IMG/VR virus record: IMGVR_UViG_3300002460_000103
Location: 1 to 35,117 of that record
DNA from: a virus
Length of the DNA: 35,117 nucleotides
Reading direction: 5' to 3' (one strand)
Below, in pieces: positions 1 to 7,406 of the stretch; positions within the stretch are counted from its first letter, which is position 1, and each line of letters opens with the position of its first letter. The notes under the pieces are model-generated. The model was not told the origin of the DNA, searched no databases, and saw only the letters and a program-made list of their open reading frames with translations. Made by a program: the position numbers and the translations under genes.

Positions 1-772
1 TCGCTCCAGAGCCGAGGTCTGACGGTGCCCCGATTTCAGTGTCGAGAAAATTGTCGATAGCATCGACACTGGCTTGCGTCGCCAGTGCCGTCAGCCCAGC
101 TCCAGCCACTCCGATGTCGTCGGTGTCGTCCAGAATCGCCGCCGTATCCACTTTCATTGCGATGATGTCGGCCGCGACGGTCGCACCGGCCGCGCCCGTG
201 ACCACAGCACCGTAAATCGTATTGGCGTCCGCTACGGGATCACCAATGGCTTGACCGAATGTGCCCTGCGTCTGATGAGCGGTGGCGTCCAAATCCCACG
301 TTGCCGCCGCATTGACTGCTGCTGTCGGCACCGCCGTCGTGACGGACGTTTTCATGGTCGCGGTAAGGTCGCCATTCGTTGGCGCATTGGTCAGGTTGGT
401 GACGGTGGTAATAACACCGGCGGTGATGTTGGTCGGCGTCGCGAGGTCTTCAATCCCCCGCGCCCGCGTCTGGACGTTCAGCGTCAGGTCGGTCCACTCC
501 GCCCCGGCGGCGTCCGAAAATATGATCGTCAGGTTGTCGGCGTTCGTCTCCGCTTGGCTGAGCGTGATCTTGACCAGTTTGGACGATGCGGGCGTGACGG
601 CCGGAAGCGTTCCGAGATTCGCCAATGCCCCGCCGTCAAGGCTGATCTTCACGTCCCCGGTAGCGAGCGTCGGGTTCGCCTGCCATATACCGGACGGCGT
701 GCGCGGCGCAAGCGAGACGTAGGTGATCCAACCCGCCGCGTTGTTCTTGATCGGATCGGCTTGCTGGGTCAT
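1..772 (-). CDS. Phage tail/structural protein, C-terminus outside window
   Basis: The frame opens with ATG at 772-770 and stays open for 257 codons to the left edge, so the C-terminus is missing. It begins MTQQADPIKNNAAGWITYVS. An N-terminal beta-rich part of about 100 residues is followed by a Thr/Ala/Val-rich region and then repeated VDAI/AIDN/ILDD-type heptads, typical of a trimeric fibre shaft. It starts 3 bases after the in-register stop of the upstream gene (776-778), so it belongs to the leftward late operon. I infer a tail or fibre component from composition and position; no enzymatic motif is visible. The exact role is unknown. Confidence 0.7.
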   Translation of the reverse strand, partial: MTQQADPIKNNAAGWITYVSLAPRTPSGIWQANPTLATGDVKISLDGGALANLGTLPAVTPASSKLVKITLSQAETNADNLTIIFSDAAGAEWTDLTLNVQTRARGIEDLATPTNITAGVITTVTNLTNAPTNGDLTATMKTSVTTAVPTAAVNAAATWDLDATAHQTQGTFGQAIGDPVADANTIYGAVVTGAAGATVAADIIAMKVDTAAILDDTDDIGVAGAGLTALATQASVDAIDNFLDTEIGAPSDLGSGA

Positions 773-775
773 GAG

Positions 776-1133
776 CTACTTTTGAATAACCGTTGCCAGA
801 ACCTTGATGAGCGAGCCGAGGACCGTGCGGGCTTGGGCCAGCGTCGTGACGTTGGCGGCAATCCACGTATCGATCTGTGCGGGCGTTGCTGTCTTGAGAC
901 GGTTCACAAGATCGATGCGTTCGGTCAGAGCTTCGAATGTTGCGTTCCGTAGTTCTTGCGCGGTCGGATTGGGGGGGCACGTAAGGAGCGAGTGTTCCTC
1001 CCGCCGTTACCCACGCAAGATAGACTTGATAGTCCCGGTTGCCAGGATCGGCCGGGATGCTTGCGCCATCGGAAAGACGGATGACGGTATTGCTAGGCTC
1101 GCCCGTGAATTGATTGATTGTCGCTTTGTACAC
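776..1133 (-). CDS. Small tail-associated protein with an internal frame change
   Basis: Starts at GTG 1133 (MYKATINQFTGEPSNTVIRL) and reads sensibly to ...TLAPYVPP, about residue 55. The frame then meets a run of seven C (G7 on plus, 971-977). Without a shift it continues into arginine- and serine-rich low-quality sequence that overlaps the next gene. Shifting +1 at the C-run, equivalent to six C, gives NPTAQELRNATFEALTERID and a smooth ~118-residue protein ending at TAG 778-776, 3 bases before the next ATG. This may be a programmed +1 slip on tRNA-Pro, a real mutation or a homopolymer sequencing error. The family is a small protein common beside phage fibres; its function is unknown. Confidence 0.65.
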
Positions 1134-1136
1134 GGC

Positions 1137-2192
1137 TCAAATCTCTGCATCGCCAACTATGAAACCATAGTAGCTGCCGCCCACCGTCAGACCGCTCGTG
1201 CTGATATAGCCGGGCGCGTGCTCAGAGATCGTCGCAAGCGAGGCTGCGGCCGTATCAACATCGCCCGATGCGCTCCACGCTCCTGCAGTGCCAATCTTGC
1301 TATAGAGCGTGCCTGTGGGTGTGGTTCGCTTGCGTGTTCGCCACGGCGAAAGGTTCGAGATGAACGTGGTCGCACCAGCAATGTAGTAGAGCAGGCCAAC
1401 ATCAGTGTTGGTGCCGGGAGCCGTGGCTAGCTCATAGCTTTTCTCGTAGTATCTCTCGCAAAGACTTAGCTCATTTGGAAACGGACGGAACTCCCGTGTG
1501 CTCGCGACCGCGCCGACTTCAAATTGCAGCGCTCCATCGAGCGTCGCGTTCTGCGCCGCCGTGCCTTCGGTCCAGATGACGACGATCAGGTTGTTTGCGC
1601 TTGAACCGACCGTCGCGGTGAGCGCCGTCAGATCGGTCAGCGTCGCCGCTGCCGGCGTGATCGATCCGACAGCGAGAATGTTCAGGTTGGCAGCAAGAAA
1701 GAAATTGTTGGCGGTATAGGTGCTGCTGGTCCAATCTAGCACCACGTCCGATGTAACCGTATCCTCCGTACTCGTCCACTCGCAGATCGCATAGCGGAGC
1801 GCAGCATTGAGCGAGAACTTGATCCGTCCCGACAGCGTGACCGACTTGCCGCGAAGGTGCTTGCAATTCGCGCCCTCGATGATCTGCGCATAGCTCATGC
1901 GCTGCGCCACAGCCTGGCTCTGCGTCAGCCGCCACATGCGCGGCGTGCTATCCTCGGCATCGGAAATGGTTGAGACGGCAATTGTCGAGGTCTGCGTCAG
2001 TGCATACCAGCGGTCGTGTCCGTAGGTGTCGTCGGCGTTCGTCGCCGGGGCGCGCTGATTGATCCGGCCATCGGGGTTGATGAGAAGGTTTCGCCAGCCT
2101 CCGAGGGGCCATGCCCCCGGCGCTGTCTGGAGGGTGCCGGCCAACTTAGGCAAACCGCTTTTTAAGGGCCTCAATCTCGACCACGATGGCAT
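1137..2192 (-). CDS. Tail fibre / receptor-binding type protein
   Basis: 351 residues from ATG 2192, overlapping the end of the upstream coiled-coil gene. A TTG at 2144, just after that gene's stop, is an alternative start (335 residues), and the first 16 residues look unconserved. Near residues 33-45 it has NLLINPDGRINQR, followed by DTYGHDRWY, and later LSLCERYYEKSYE. This 'NLLINGDFxINQR...DRW...CxRYYE' pattern recurs in tail fibre and appendage proteins, where the segment between is a beta-sandwich carbohydrate-binding-like domain. It probably contacts the host surface. It lies in the leftward structural operon. The family call is from recognised motifs; the receptor is unknown. Confidence 0.7.
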   Translation of the reverse strand: MPSWSRLRPLKSGLPKLAGTLQTAPGAWPLGGWRNLLINPDGRINQRAPATNADDTYGHDRWYALTQTSTIAVSTISDAEDSTPRMWRLTQSQAVAQRMSYAQIIEGANCKHLRGKSVTLSGRIKFSLNAALRYAICEWTSTEDTVTSDVVLDWTSSTYTANNFFLAANLNILAVGSITPAAATLTDLTALTATVGSSANNLIVVIWTEGTAAQNATLDGALQFEVGAVASTREFRPFPNELSLCERYYEKSYELATAPGTNTDVGLLYYIAGATTFISNLSPWRTRKRTTPTGTLYSKIGTAGAWSASGDVDTAAASLATISEHAPGYISTSGLTVGGSYYGFIVGDAEI

Positions 2193-2736
2193 CGCGATCC
2201 GCGGTCTTTGCCTTTATCTCGGCGTCAAGCGCGGTCTTTTCCGCCCGGGTCGTTTCCGCCTCGCGCCGAAGAGCGTCCAACGCCTTGCTTGCGGCAGCGT
2301 GTTCGCCGCGCATATGGGCATCGGTATCGGCAGCTATGGCCTTGGCCTGCGCCCGCGCGGCTTCGATCACGCCTTCAGCTTCGGTTGCGGCCACGCGCTT
2401 CATGGCGGTAATTTCATCGCGGGCACGGGCCAGGGCATCTATGCCGTCCTGACGCCGCGCTTCGGTTTCCGCCAATACGGTGGCGGCACTCGCCGTCAAG
2501 GCTTCTACTTGGGATTCGGCGTTCTTGAGTGCAGCGGCATGTTCCACCGCCAAGCCGTCCAATCGTTTACGAGCGTCGCCTTCCTGCCGCGCAAGATCGG
2601 CAACTACGGCCTGTTTCTGCGTCGCTAGTTTTTCAAACGAACCGATGGCCTCAAGTTCTTCGTCAAACGCGACCAGCCCGCGTAAAACAGACGCGAGATA
2701 CTTGATGTTCTTCCTGGCTTCCAAGGCGGTATTCAC
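2146..2736 (-). CDS. Coiled-coil structural protein
   Basis: 196 residues starting MNTALEARKNIKYLASVLRG. From about residue 30 to the end it is almost entirely Ala/Glu/Lys/Arg heptad sequence, predicting one long coiled coil. It has no cysteines and no membrane segment. It overlaps its upstream neighbour by 4 bases and its 3' end overlaps the fibre gene, so it is translated within the structural operon. Position between two virion-type genes suggests a tail or fibre connector or a scaffold-like rod. I do not recognise a named family. Confidence 0.6.
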   Translation of the reverse strand: MNTALEARKNIKYLASVLRGLVAFDEELEAIGSFEKLATQKQAVVADLARQEGDARKRLDGLAVEHAAALKNAESQVEALTASAATVLAETEARRQDGIDALARARDEITAMKRVAATEAEGVIEAARAQAKAIAADTDAHMRGEHAAASKALDALRREAETTRAEKTALDAEIKAKTADRDAIVVEIEALKKRFA

Positions 2737-3365
2737 AGCGAAAGCTCCTCAAAAACAAGAGTCGCATTTAGAGTTATCGAATCCGCCGGAGCCGTAATCC
2801 GCACCACCAGACGCTGGTTTGGCATCAGGATGGCCCGCTCCGACTGATCGGGGATGTAGAGCCATTCCGATTGGATGTTCCACGACGTAGCCCGAAGGAT
2901 AGCGGCCGTGCCGTCCTGAGCGACCGTCGTATCGTTTTTCCTGACTATCGCGGAGGCACTGCGGCCGGTCGGATCGAAATTCAACGGCGTTATCGCCGAC
3001 CCCCCGGAGCCGACAGTCGTATAGCCGCGCACCACAAGGACGGAGATGATTTCAGCCGCCGCATCGCCAAAGTCGGTATATTGCGACAGCACGACCTCAC
3101 GGATTTTCACCCGTTTGTTGTCCGGGGCCAGGATTGAAAACACATCCTGTGCCGCCGTTACGGCGGTCGCGCTGATCGTGGCGGAGAAGATGTTTCCGGC
3201 CCCGGGATCAACGGACCATGTCGATACAGGGACCATGTTCGGCGCTCCCTGCACCGACATGAGATCGTCAGACGGCGTTCCGGCGGGTGAACCGGACGGG
3301 AGATTCACGATCTCGTTGTCGTCGTCGACTATCGAGACGAACGCCGACGCTCTGCGTTTGGTCAT
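2733..3365 (-). CDS. Virion structural protein, unknown family
   Basis: 210 residues from ATG 3365, preceded by a GGAGATCGGTGAC Shine-Dalgarno region. The N-terminal 40 residues are polar and disordered-looking (SPAGTPSDDL). The rest is beta-rich (IREVVLSQYTDFGD, AIVRKNDTTVA, QRLVVRITAPAD), like small decoration or tail-tip proteins. No catalytic motif is visible. Its 3' end overlaps the coiled-coil gene by 4 bases. The structural call rests on composition and its place between portal and fibre. Confidence 0.6.
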   Translation of the reverse strand: MTKRRASAFVSIVDDDNEIVNLPSGSPAGTPSDDLMSVQGAPNMVPVSTWSVDPGAGNIFSATISATAVTAAQDVFSILAPDNKRVKIREVVLSQYTDFGDAAAEIISVLVVRGYTTVGSGGSAITPLNFDPTGRSASAIVRKNDTTVAQDGTAAILRATSWNIQSEWLYIPDQSERAILMPNQRLVVRITAPADSITLNATLVFEELSL

Positions 3366-3390
3366 GTCACCGATCTCCGATCAGAGCCGT

Positions 3391-4008
3391 TCAGGCATCG
3401 ACCTCAGTCCATAAAAATCCGGCAAAGCCGGTTGTCGCCGTCAACGAGCCGTTGGCAATCCAGCCGCCCGGCGGGATAGTCCAAAAGCCCTTTAGGTCAA
3501 CGATCCCGCCACCACCGGGGCCACCGAAGGCGCCCGCAGTGAAAGCACTACGAAGCGGCATGAGATAGAACGGATTGACGATGGTGCATTCGGTGTCGGC
3601 AAGGGCAACACTGCCCGACGTGCCGTTGATGAAGCAGTTCTGGATACCGGGCGACGGCAGGGAAACGGTGTGCGTCACCACGCCCGCCGAGCTATAGCCA
3701 GCGATCAGGTGCCACGATGCGGCTGCGACTTCAGCGACCGAAAGGGCGTATTGACCGCCGAGTATGATCAGATTCTTGCCAGAGCCGGCCGGGTTGGAAA
3801 CACACAACCCGGTGTAGGTCGTGGTCAGCCCGACCGAAGTTGCCTTGGCGGCAACGTTGGCGGCAACGAACAAATCGCCGCGCCGACTGAGTTCGCCATA
3901 GTCGCCAAGAATGCTGTGCGTGACAAGTCCGCCTTCCTTGGTACCGCGAAGGGAAATCGTCGAATTGTCGGCAGCCGAAATCGGCCCGACCTTGAGGGTG
4001 CCGGTCAT
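3391..4008 (-). CDS. Phage structural protein downstream of the portal
   Basis: 205 residues from ATG 4008, with AAAGGACTTGTA upstream as ribosome binding site. It is a beta-rich, Gly/Ser/Thr-rich protein with TTTYTGLCVSNPAGSGKNLI near residues 62-81, a Gly-rich loop GGPGGGG, and a late IPPGGWIANGS. I have a family-level memory of similar 'LSNPAGSGKNL...IPPGGY' proteins in phage structural clusters near the portal, where they are virion proteins of undefined role. The GKN here is not a convincing P-loop because the surrounding strands and a Walker B are missing. It is a decoration or tail protein rather than a recognised major capsid. Confidence 0.6.
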   Translation of the reverse strand: MTGTLKVGPISAADNSTISLRGTKEGGLVTHSILGDYGELSRRGDLFVAANVAAKATSVGLTTTYTGLCVSNPAGSGKNLIILGGQYALSVAEVAAASWHLIAGYSSAGVVTHTVSLPSPGIQNCFINGTSGSVALADTECTIVNPFYLMPLRSAFTAGAFGGPGGGGIVDLKGFWTIPPGGWIANGSLTATTGFAGFLWTEVDA

Positions 4009-4043
4009 TACAAGTCCTTTCGTTTTCGAAGTGAGTTAAGTGG

Positions 4044-4241
4044 TTACGTCGTCCGCGAACGGACTTTGCGGCCCCGTGCCGCAACTCGTTTGGCAACAAC
4101 TGAATTCGCTATCCGTAGCGCCCGCGCGTCGTCGCCAGAGCGGTGCAGCACAGCGTTGGCAATCCGCGACCACAGTTCACGGTCGTCCATGGACCGCGCC
4201 TTGCGGGTATGTTTGCGCGCGTCTCGCGCTGCCCAAGGAAT
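4044..4241 (-). CDS. Small basic protein with probable ATT start
   Basis: This 65-residue frame begins 1 base after the portal stop. Its sequence, IPWAARDARKHTRKARS then MDDRELWSRIANAVLHR, looks homologous throughout to small phage proteins whose usual opening is MPW, followed by a basic KHT-rich stretch and a helical segment ending in AIRxANxVVA. The codon at the expected start is ATT (4241-4239), preceded by AGGCGGACAGTAAC, a plausible Shine-Dalgarno. The first in-frame ATG is at 4190 and would cut the basic part away (48 residues). No ATG, GTG or TTG lies between the upstream in-frame stop and 4190. Function unknown. Confidence 0.55.
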   Translation of the reverse strand: MPWAARDARKHTRKARSMDDRELWSRIANAVLHRSGDDARALRIANSVVAKRVAARGRKVRSRTT

Positions 4242-4242
4242 G

Positions 4243-6495
4243 TTACTGTCCGCCTGGCCGCTTCGCCGCCGTGCTCGGCTTCGGCCGGTTCTTCGCGGCG
4301 ATCTGGGCCGTGGCTATTTTCACACCGGCATCGATAACGCCCTTGCGCGCCGAAGTCCGGTCGGCGTTAGCCATCCAATCAAGTTCAGTGAGCCGATCCG
4401 ACGCTGTACGTTCACGCTGCACAGCCTGATCGCTGGCGATCTTAGCTGTCTTGACTTGCGCGTCCGTGGCTGTCTTCTGAGCGGCCGTCTGGGCATCAGC
4501 GGCAATCTTCATCCGGCTCGTTTCGGTCGTGGCCTGCAATTCGTGCATGCGATACGCATGTTCGATGTTCGGGTCGGGTTGCGGCGCCCCGGGCTGCCCG
4601 ATCTCTGATCCGATCTTGGCCGTCTCGGCTTGCACCTTGGCAGTCTGGGCTTGTTTCAGCATGCCCTCGATCTGCTTCAGGCCCATCTCCAATTCAGCCA
4701 TGCGCTGCGCCATCTGCGCCTGCGGTCCCTGGCTTGCCTTCTGTGCCGCTTGTTTGACTTCCTCGACAACGCTCTCCGGGAACGGCGAATACTTCATCAC
4801 CGCCAACTGAATCTCCGGCGGCAAATCCCAGAACCTATCCCCGATCAGCGACCACACCCGCTCCTTTTGATTAGGAGAAGACGGGCCTTCATCGACGATG
4901 ATGTCGTATTTGACGTTGGCCTTGTCCGCCTTCATCAGCGGGACGTACTTGGCTCCCTCTTCTCCGATAATCCTGATCAGCCTTCCGTCCGACAGGTAGT
5001 GCTGAATGTAGTAGAGCAGCACCTTTCCCTGATTGCGATGGTAGCGACGCATCGAACGAAAAAGCTGCGCGAGGATCGTAACCCCTGCCTGACGCCGCTG
5101 ATATTCGAGTGAGGCCGGCTGGTTAGCCTCGCGCATCCCCATCATTTCAAGGTTGATGCCGGCGACATCCCTCACCGACGAAATCGCAAACTCCATCAAC
5201 TGATAGAAGCCGGCCGGGAATTGCGCCACGGGTTTCGGCTTGATCTTATCCCCGCTTAACGAGCCCGGCGGCACCCACGTCACGGCGATGGGGTCAGCGA
5301 ACGACTCCTCGAATTTACGAGCGTCATCGACCGCATCCGTCTCGATCATGACTCCGCCCTTGGCGTTGGAGTTCATGATGTGCAGGGCTTGCGAGAGCCA
5401 CTTGTTGGCCCAACGTTGCGGGTCTTTCATGGCCCGGACGAGGCCGTAGAATGTTCCCTTGTTCCTGTCCCGGAATGCGGTGATGCAGTTCAATGAGAAA
5501 TGATCGGGACACGGCGTCGGTCCCGGCGGCTTCAGAAACGTCCGGCCGATGAATGCCTGCTTGAACACCCGACGTGACAGCTTGACTGACTGAAGTGGCC
5601 CACCGGCCAACGCCTCAAGCTTGTCCTTGATGCCGTCGTATTCATCGACCGACATTTCCAGCGTGCCGTCAGTTCCGACCTCCGGCATGTTCATGGCGAG
5701 TTGCGGCGGAACGGCGACCTTGTAGTAAGGCTCCATCTCCCACCACTGGCATTGGACTATAGTTACCTCGGTGTCGTCGTCCGTCGCGTCGTCGTCTTCG
5801 TCGGGATCGTACCGGGTCCGCCGGTCGTCCTTAATTTCCTTTCCCGTCCCGTCGTCTCTCGCCCAGCCGGCGTCAAGATCGGATTTAGCCGCATCCGGGA
5901 ATAACAGTGCAGCCCCATCTTGTGGCATGGTGCGCACGCGCCACAGTCGGCGGGCATCGCTCAGATTGCGTTTGCGGGCGTTGCAGTCGTAGTACACCTC
6001 AAGCGGATCGACCCGCTCGATTGCCGGCATCGGTTCGGACGGGTCGCTGTCTGCATCCAACCTTGAGTCGGTCCATCCTATTCCGCAAACCGCAGCATCC
6101 CAGAAGGCGTCCGATTCCTCGTCGTCGGCGTCGCATTGATCGCGAAACCATTCCGCCGCGTTGGTCAGAAGATCGTTGGCCTTGGCGTCGCCTTCCTCAC
6201 GAGCGAAGAACCGAACCTCCTGCGCATTGTTGATCTGCTCGCCGGCCACCGAACGAATGAGCGGATCGACGCGATTAAAGGTGATGACCGGCCGTAATTG
6301 ATCCTTGAGCGTGTCTACGTCTGTCTGCTTCCACTGATCGCCGGCAACGAAGGCGTAATCCTCCTCGGCCTCCTTGCGCCAGTCGGCCGTATGCTCACGA
6401 TCGCGTTCGAACCAGCGCTTGAGCTTTTTCAGGAGCGCCGTGTCAGTGTCATCAGTGACGCTGGCGGTTTCGTCGGTGTCGGTCGGGTCAGCCAT
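4243..6495 (-). CDS. P22-like portal protein
   Basis: 750 residues. The portal forms the dodecameric ring at the capsid vertex through which DNA is packaged and ejected. Recognisable P22-family features are the N-terminal helical region (KKLKRWFERDREHTADWRKE), EDYAFVAGDQW near residue 48, the NRVDPLIRSVAGEQINN stretch with RFFAREEGD, and a central AAVCGIGWTDSRLD. The C-terminal ~170 residues are Gln/Ala/Lys-rich helix (AQTAKVQAETAKIG...) matching the long barrel of P22-type portals. Length fits the family (about 700-750). GGCGG lies upstream of the ATG at 6495. This suggests podovirus-type head morphogenesis. It sits downstream of terminase in normal order. Confidence 0.9.
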   Translation of the reverse strand: MADPTDTDETASVTDDTDTALLKKLKRWFERDREHTADWRKEAEEDYAFVAGDQWKQTDVDTLKDQLRPVITFNRVDPLIRSVAGEQINNAQEVRFFAREEGDAKANDLLTNAAEWFRDQCDADDEESDAFWDAAVCGIGWTDSRLDADSDPSEPMPAIERVDPLEVYYDCNARKRNLSDARRLWRVRTMPQDGAALLFPDAAKSDLDAGWARDDGTGKEIKDDRRTRYDPDEDDDATDDDTEVTIVQCQWWEMEPYYKVAVPPQLAMNMPEVGTDGTLEMSVDEYDGIKDKLEALAGGPLQSVKLSRRVFKQAFIGRTFLKPPGPTPCPDHFSLNCITAFRDRNKGTFYGLVRAMKDPQRWANKWLSQALHIMNSNAKGGVMIETDAVDDARKFEESFADPIAVTWVPPGSLSGDKIKPKPVAQFPAGFYQLMEFAISSVRDVAGINLEMMGMREANQPASLEYQRRQAGVTILAQLFRSMRRYHRNQGKVLLYYIQHYLSDGRLIRIIGEEGAKYVPLMKADKANVKYDIIVDEGPSSPNQKERVWSLIGDRFWDLPPEIQLAVMKYSPFPESVVEEVKQAAQKASQGPQAQMAQRMAELEMGLKQIEGMLKQAQTAKVQAETAKIGSEIGQPGAPQPDPNIEHAYRMHELQATTETSRMKIAADAQTAAQKTATDAQVKTAKIASDQAVQRERTASDRLTELDWMANADRTSARKGVIDAGVKIATAQIAAKNRPKPSTAAKRPGGQ

Positions 6496-6503
6496 TGCGA
6501 ATT

Positions 6504-6752
6504 CTAGCCGCCTGATTTTTGGTCGCTGGCATCCCGATCATGGAGAATCGCGACACATTCTTGTAGTTCATCTGGGCGAGTACCATTCAGCATGTACGTT
6601 CGCAAACGACCTTCAACCTTTGAGTGATCGGCAATATGCAAGCCATCTTCAAACATTCCATCTCGATCAATTCCATCAGCACGCCTCACCAGCCAATCGA
6701 CGGCTTCGCGCATCGCATCGATTTCATCGACTGAATATTTCTTATCGTTCAT
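6504..6752 (-). CDS. Small hypothetical protein
   Basis: 82 residues starting MNDKKYSVDEIDAMREAVDW. The ATG at 6752 overlaps the stop of the upstream 35-residue gene (ATGA), which fixes this start over longer alternatives. It is acidic and largely helical (DWLVRRADGIDRDGMFEDGL) with no cysteines, and ends 8 bases before the portal start. It is one of four tiny genes between terminase and portal. I do not recognise it. Confidence 0.6.
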   Translation of the reverse strand: MNDKKYSVDEIDAMREAVDWLVRRADGIDRDGMFEDGLHIADHSKVEGRLRTYMLNGTRPDELQECVAILHDRDASDQKSGG

Positions 6753-6859
6753 CACACCACCTTCGTTCGGGCGGCGTGCCGCTCGTTCAACATTGCAATG
6801 GCGGTGTCGAAATCGGCAGCGACGGCTTGGACTACTAAAGCCATTGCCGTCAGCACCAT
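6752..6859 (-). CDS. Short 35-residue protein with hydrophobic N-terminus
   Basis: It begins at ATG 6859 inside the last codons of the upstream gene and overlaps the next gene by ATGA. The peptide opens MVLTAMALVVQAVAADFDTA, a hydrophobic stretch resembling a signal or small membrane segment, followed by an amphipathic helix ending in ARTKVV. The coupled junctions on both sides are the main evidence that it is translated. Confidence 0.45.
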   Translation of the reverse strand: MVLTAMALVVQAVAADFDTAIAMLNERHAARTKVV

Positions 6860-7068
6860 CCCAACCAACCGCAGAACAACCAACGCTGTTGAGGCGCACC
6901 GGCCAACGCTAGCGCGTAACCGATACCGGCGCTCACCGTCAGCCCGCCAATAATGATTGCGATGATAAGCGCATCGAGGCGCCAACCCCACAGACGGCTG
7001 ATTCTCTCGCGATACTCAAGTTCATATGGAGCGGCTAGCATCCGCTTCGCGGTCCACTTAATATCCAT
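6850..7068 (-). CDS. Small single-pass membrane protein
   Basis: 72 residues from ATG 7068 (MDIKWTAKRMLAAPYELEYR), with GGGCGGTGTG just upstream. Another ATG at 7089, directly after the preceding stop, would add 7 residues. One clear transmembrane segment lies at about residues 32-57 (ALIIAIIIGGLTVSAGIGYA), with a positively charged N-terminal side. It lies in the coupled group of tiny genes between terminase and portal. Function unknown; an inner-membrane role cannot be assigned from sequence. Confidence 0.55.
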   Translation of the reverse strand: MDIKWTAKRMLAAPYELEYRERISRLWGWRLDALIIAIIIGGLTVSAGIGYALALAGAPQQRWLFCGWLGWC

Positions 7069-7089
7069 CACACCGCCCATGCGCCTCAT

Positions 7090-7395
7090 TCAAGAGGTTT
7101 TGCCATTTGAATAATGTTCACCTTTGTCAGAGTCTTCTCCTACATGCAGCTCTCCATGTATTTGAAGCATGAGGCGGTTAACCTCCTTGACTGCCGCATC
7201 TCGTTCTTTTCGCGCTTCATTCCTCTCGTGCGTCAACCGATTGACAACCCCCATAGGATTCGGTCCTTCCTTGCCAAGGTCGTCAAGACGAGAAACGCGC
7301 CGCTCTAATACGGCAAACATTTTACCCAATCGGCTCAGGTGATCGACGATGGCCTTGTCGCGCTCTGTGTCCCTACGAAAACCAAACCATGCCAT
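7090..7395 (-). CDS. Small coiled-coil protein
   Basis: 101 residues starting MAWFGFRRDTERDKAIVDHL. AAGGAG lies 7 bases before the ATG at 7395, a strong ribosome binding site that sets this start. The central region (LGKMFAVLERRVSRLDDLG and RNEARKERDAAVKEVNRLML) is two short coiled coils around a flexible GPNPMG linker. It begins 12 bases after the terminase stop and ends directly before the next gene. Function unknown. Confidence 0.6.
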   Translation of the reverse strand: MAWFGFRRDTERDKAIVDHLSRLGKMFAVLERRVSRLDDLGKEGPNPMGVVNRLTHERNEARKERDAAVKEVNRLMLQIHGELHVGEDSDKGEHYSNGKTS

Positions 7396-7406
7396 GTGTG
7401 TTCTCC

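Noticed and set aside
74-952. Long plus-strand frame (292 codons) near the left edge
   Set aside because: It is Arg-rich shadow sequence opposite the leftward tail gene, whose frame has natural protein character and proper junctions.
3391-4008. P-loop ATPase suggested by AGSGKN
   Set aside because: No Walker B or sensor motifs and a beta-rich virion-type composition; the match is a loop coincidence.
3670-4608. Plus-strand frame of 312 codons
   Set aside because: It runs antisense over three well-supported structural genes including the portal and has an Arg/Ser/His-rich composition with no motif.
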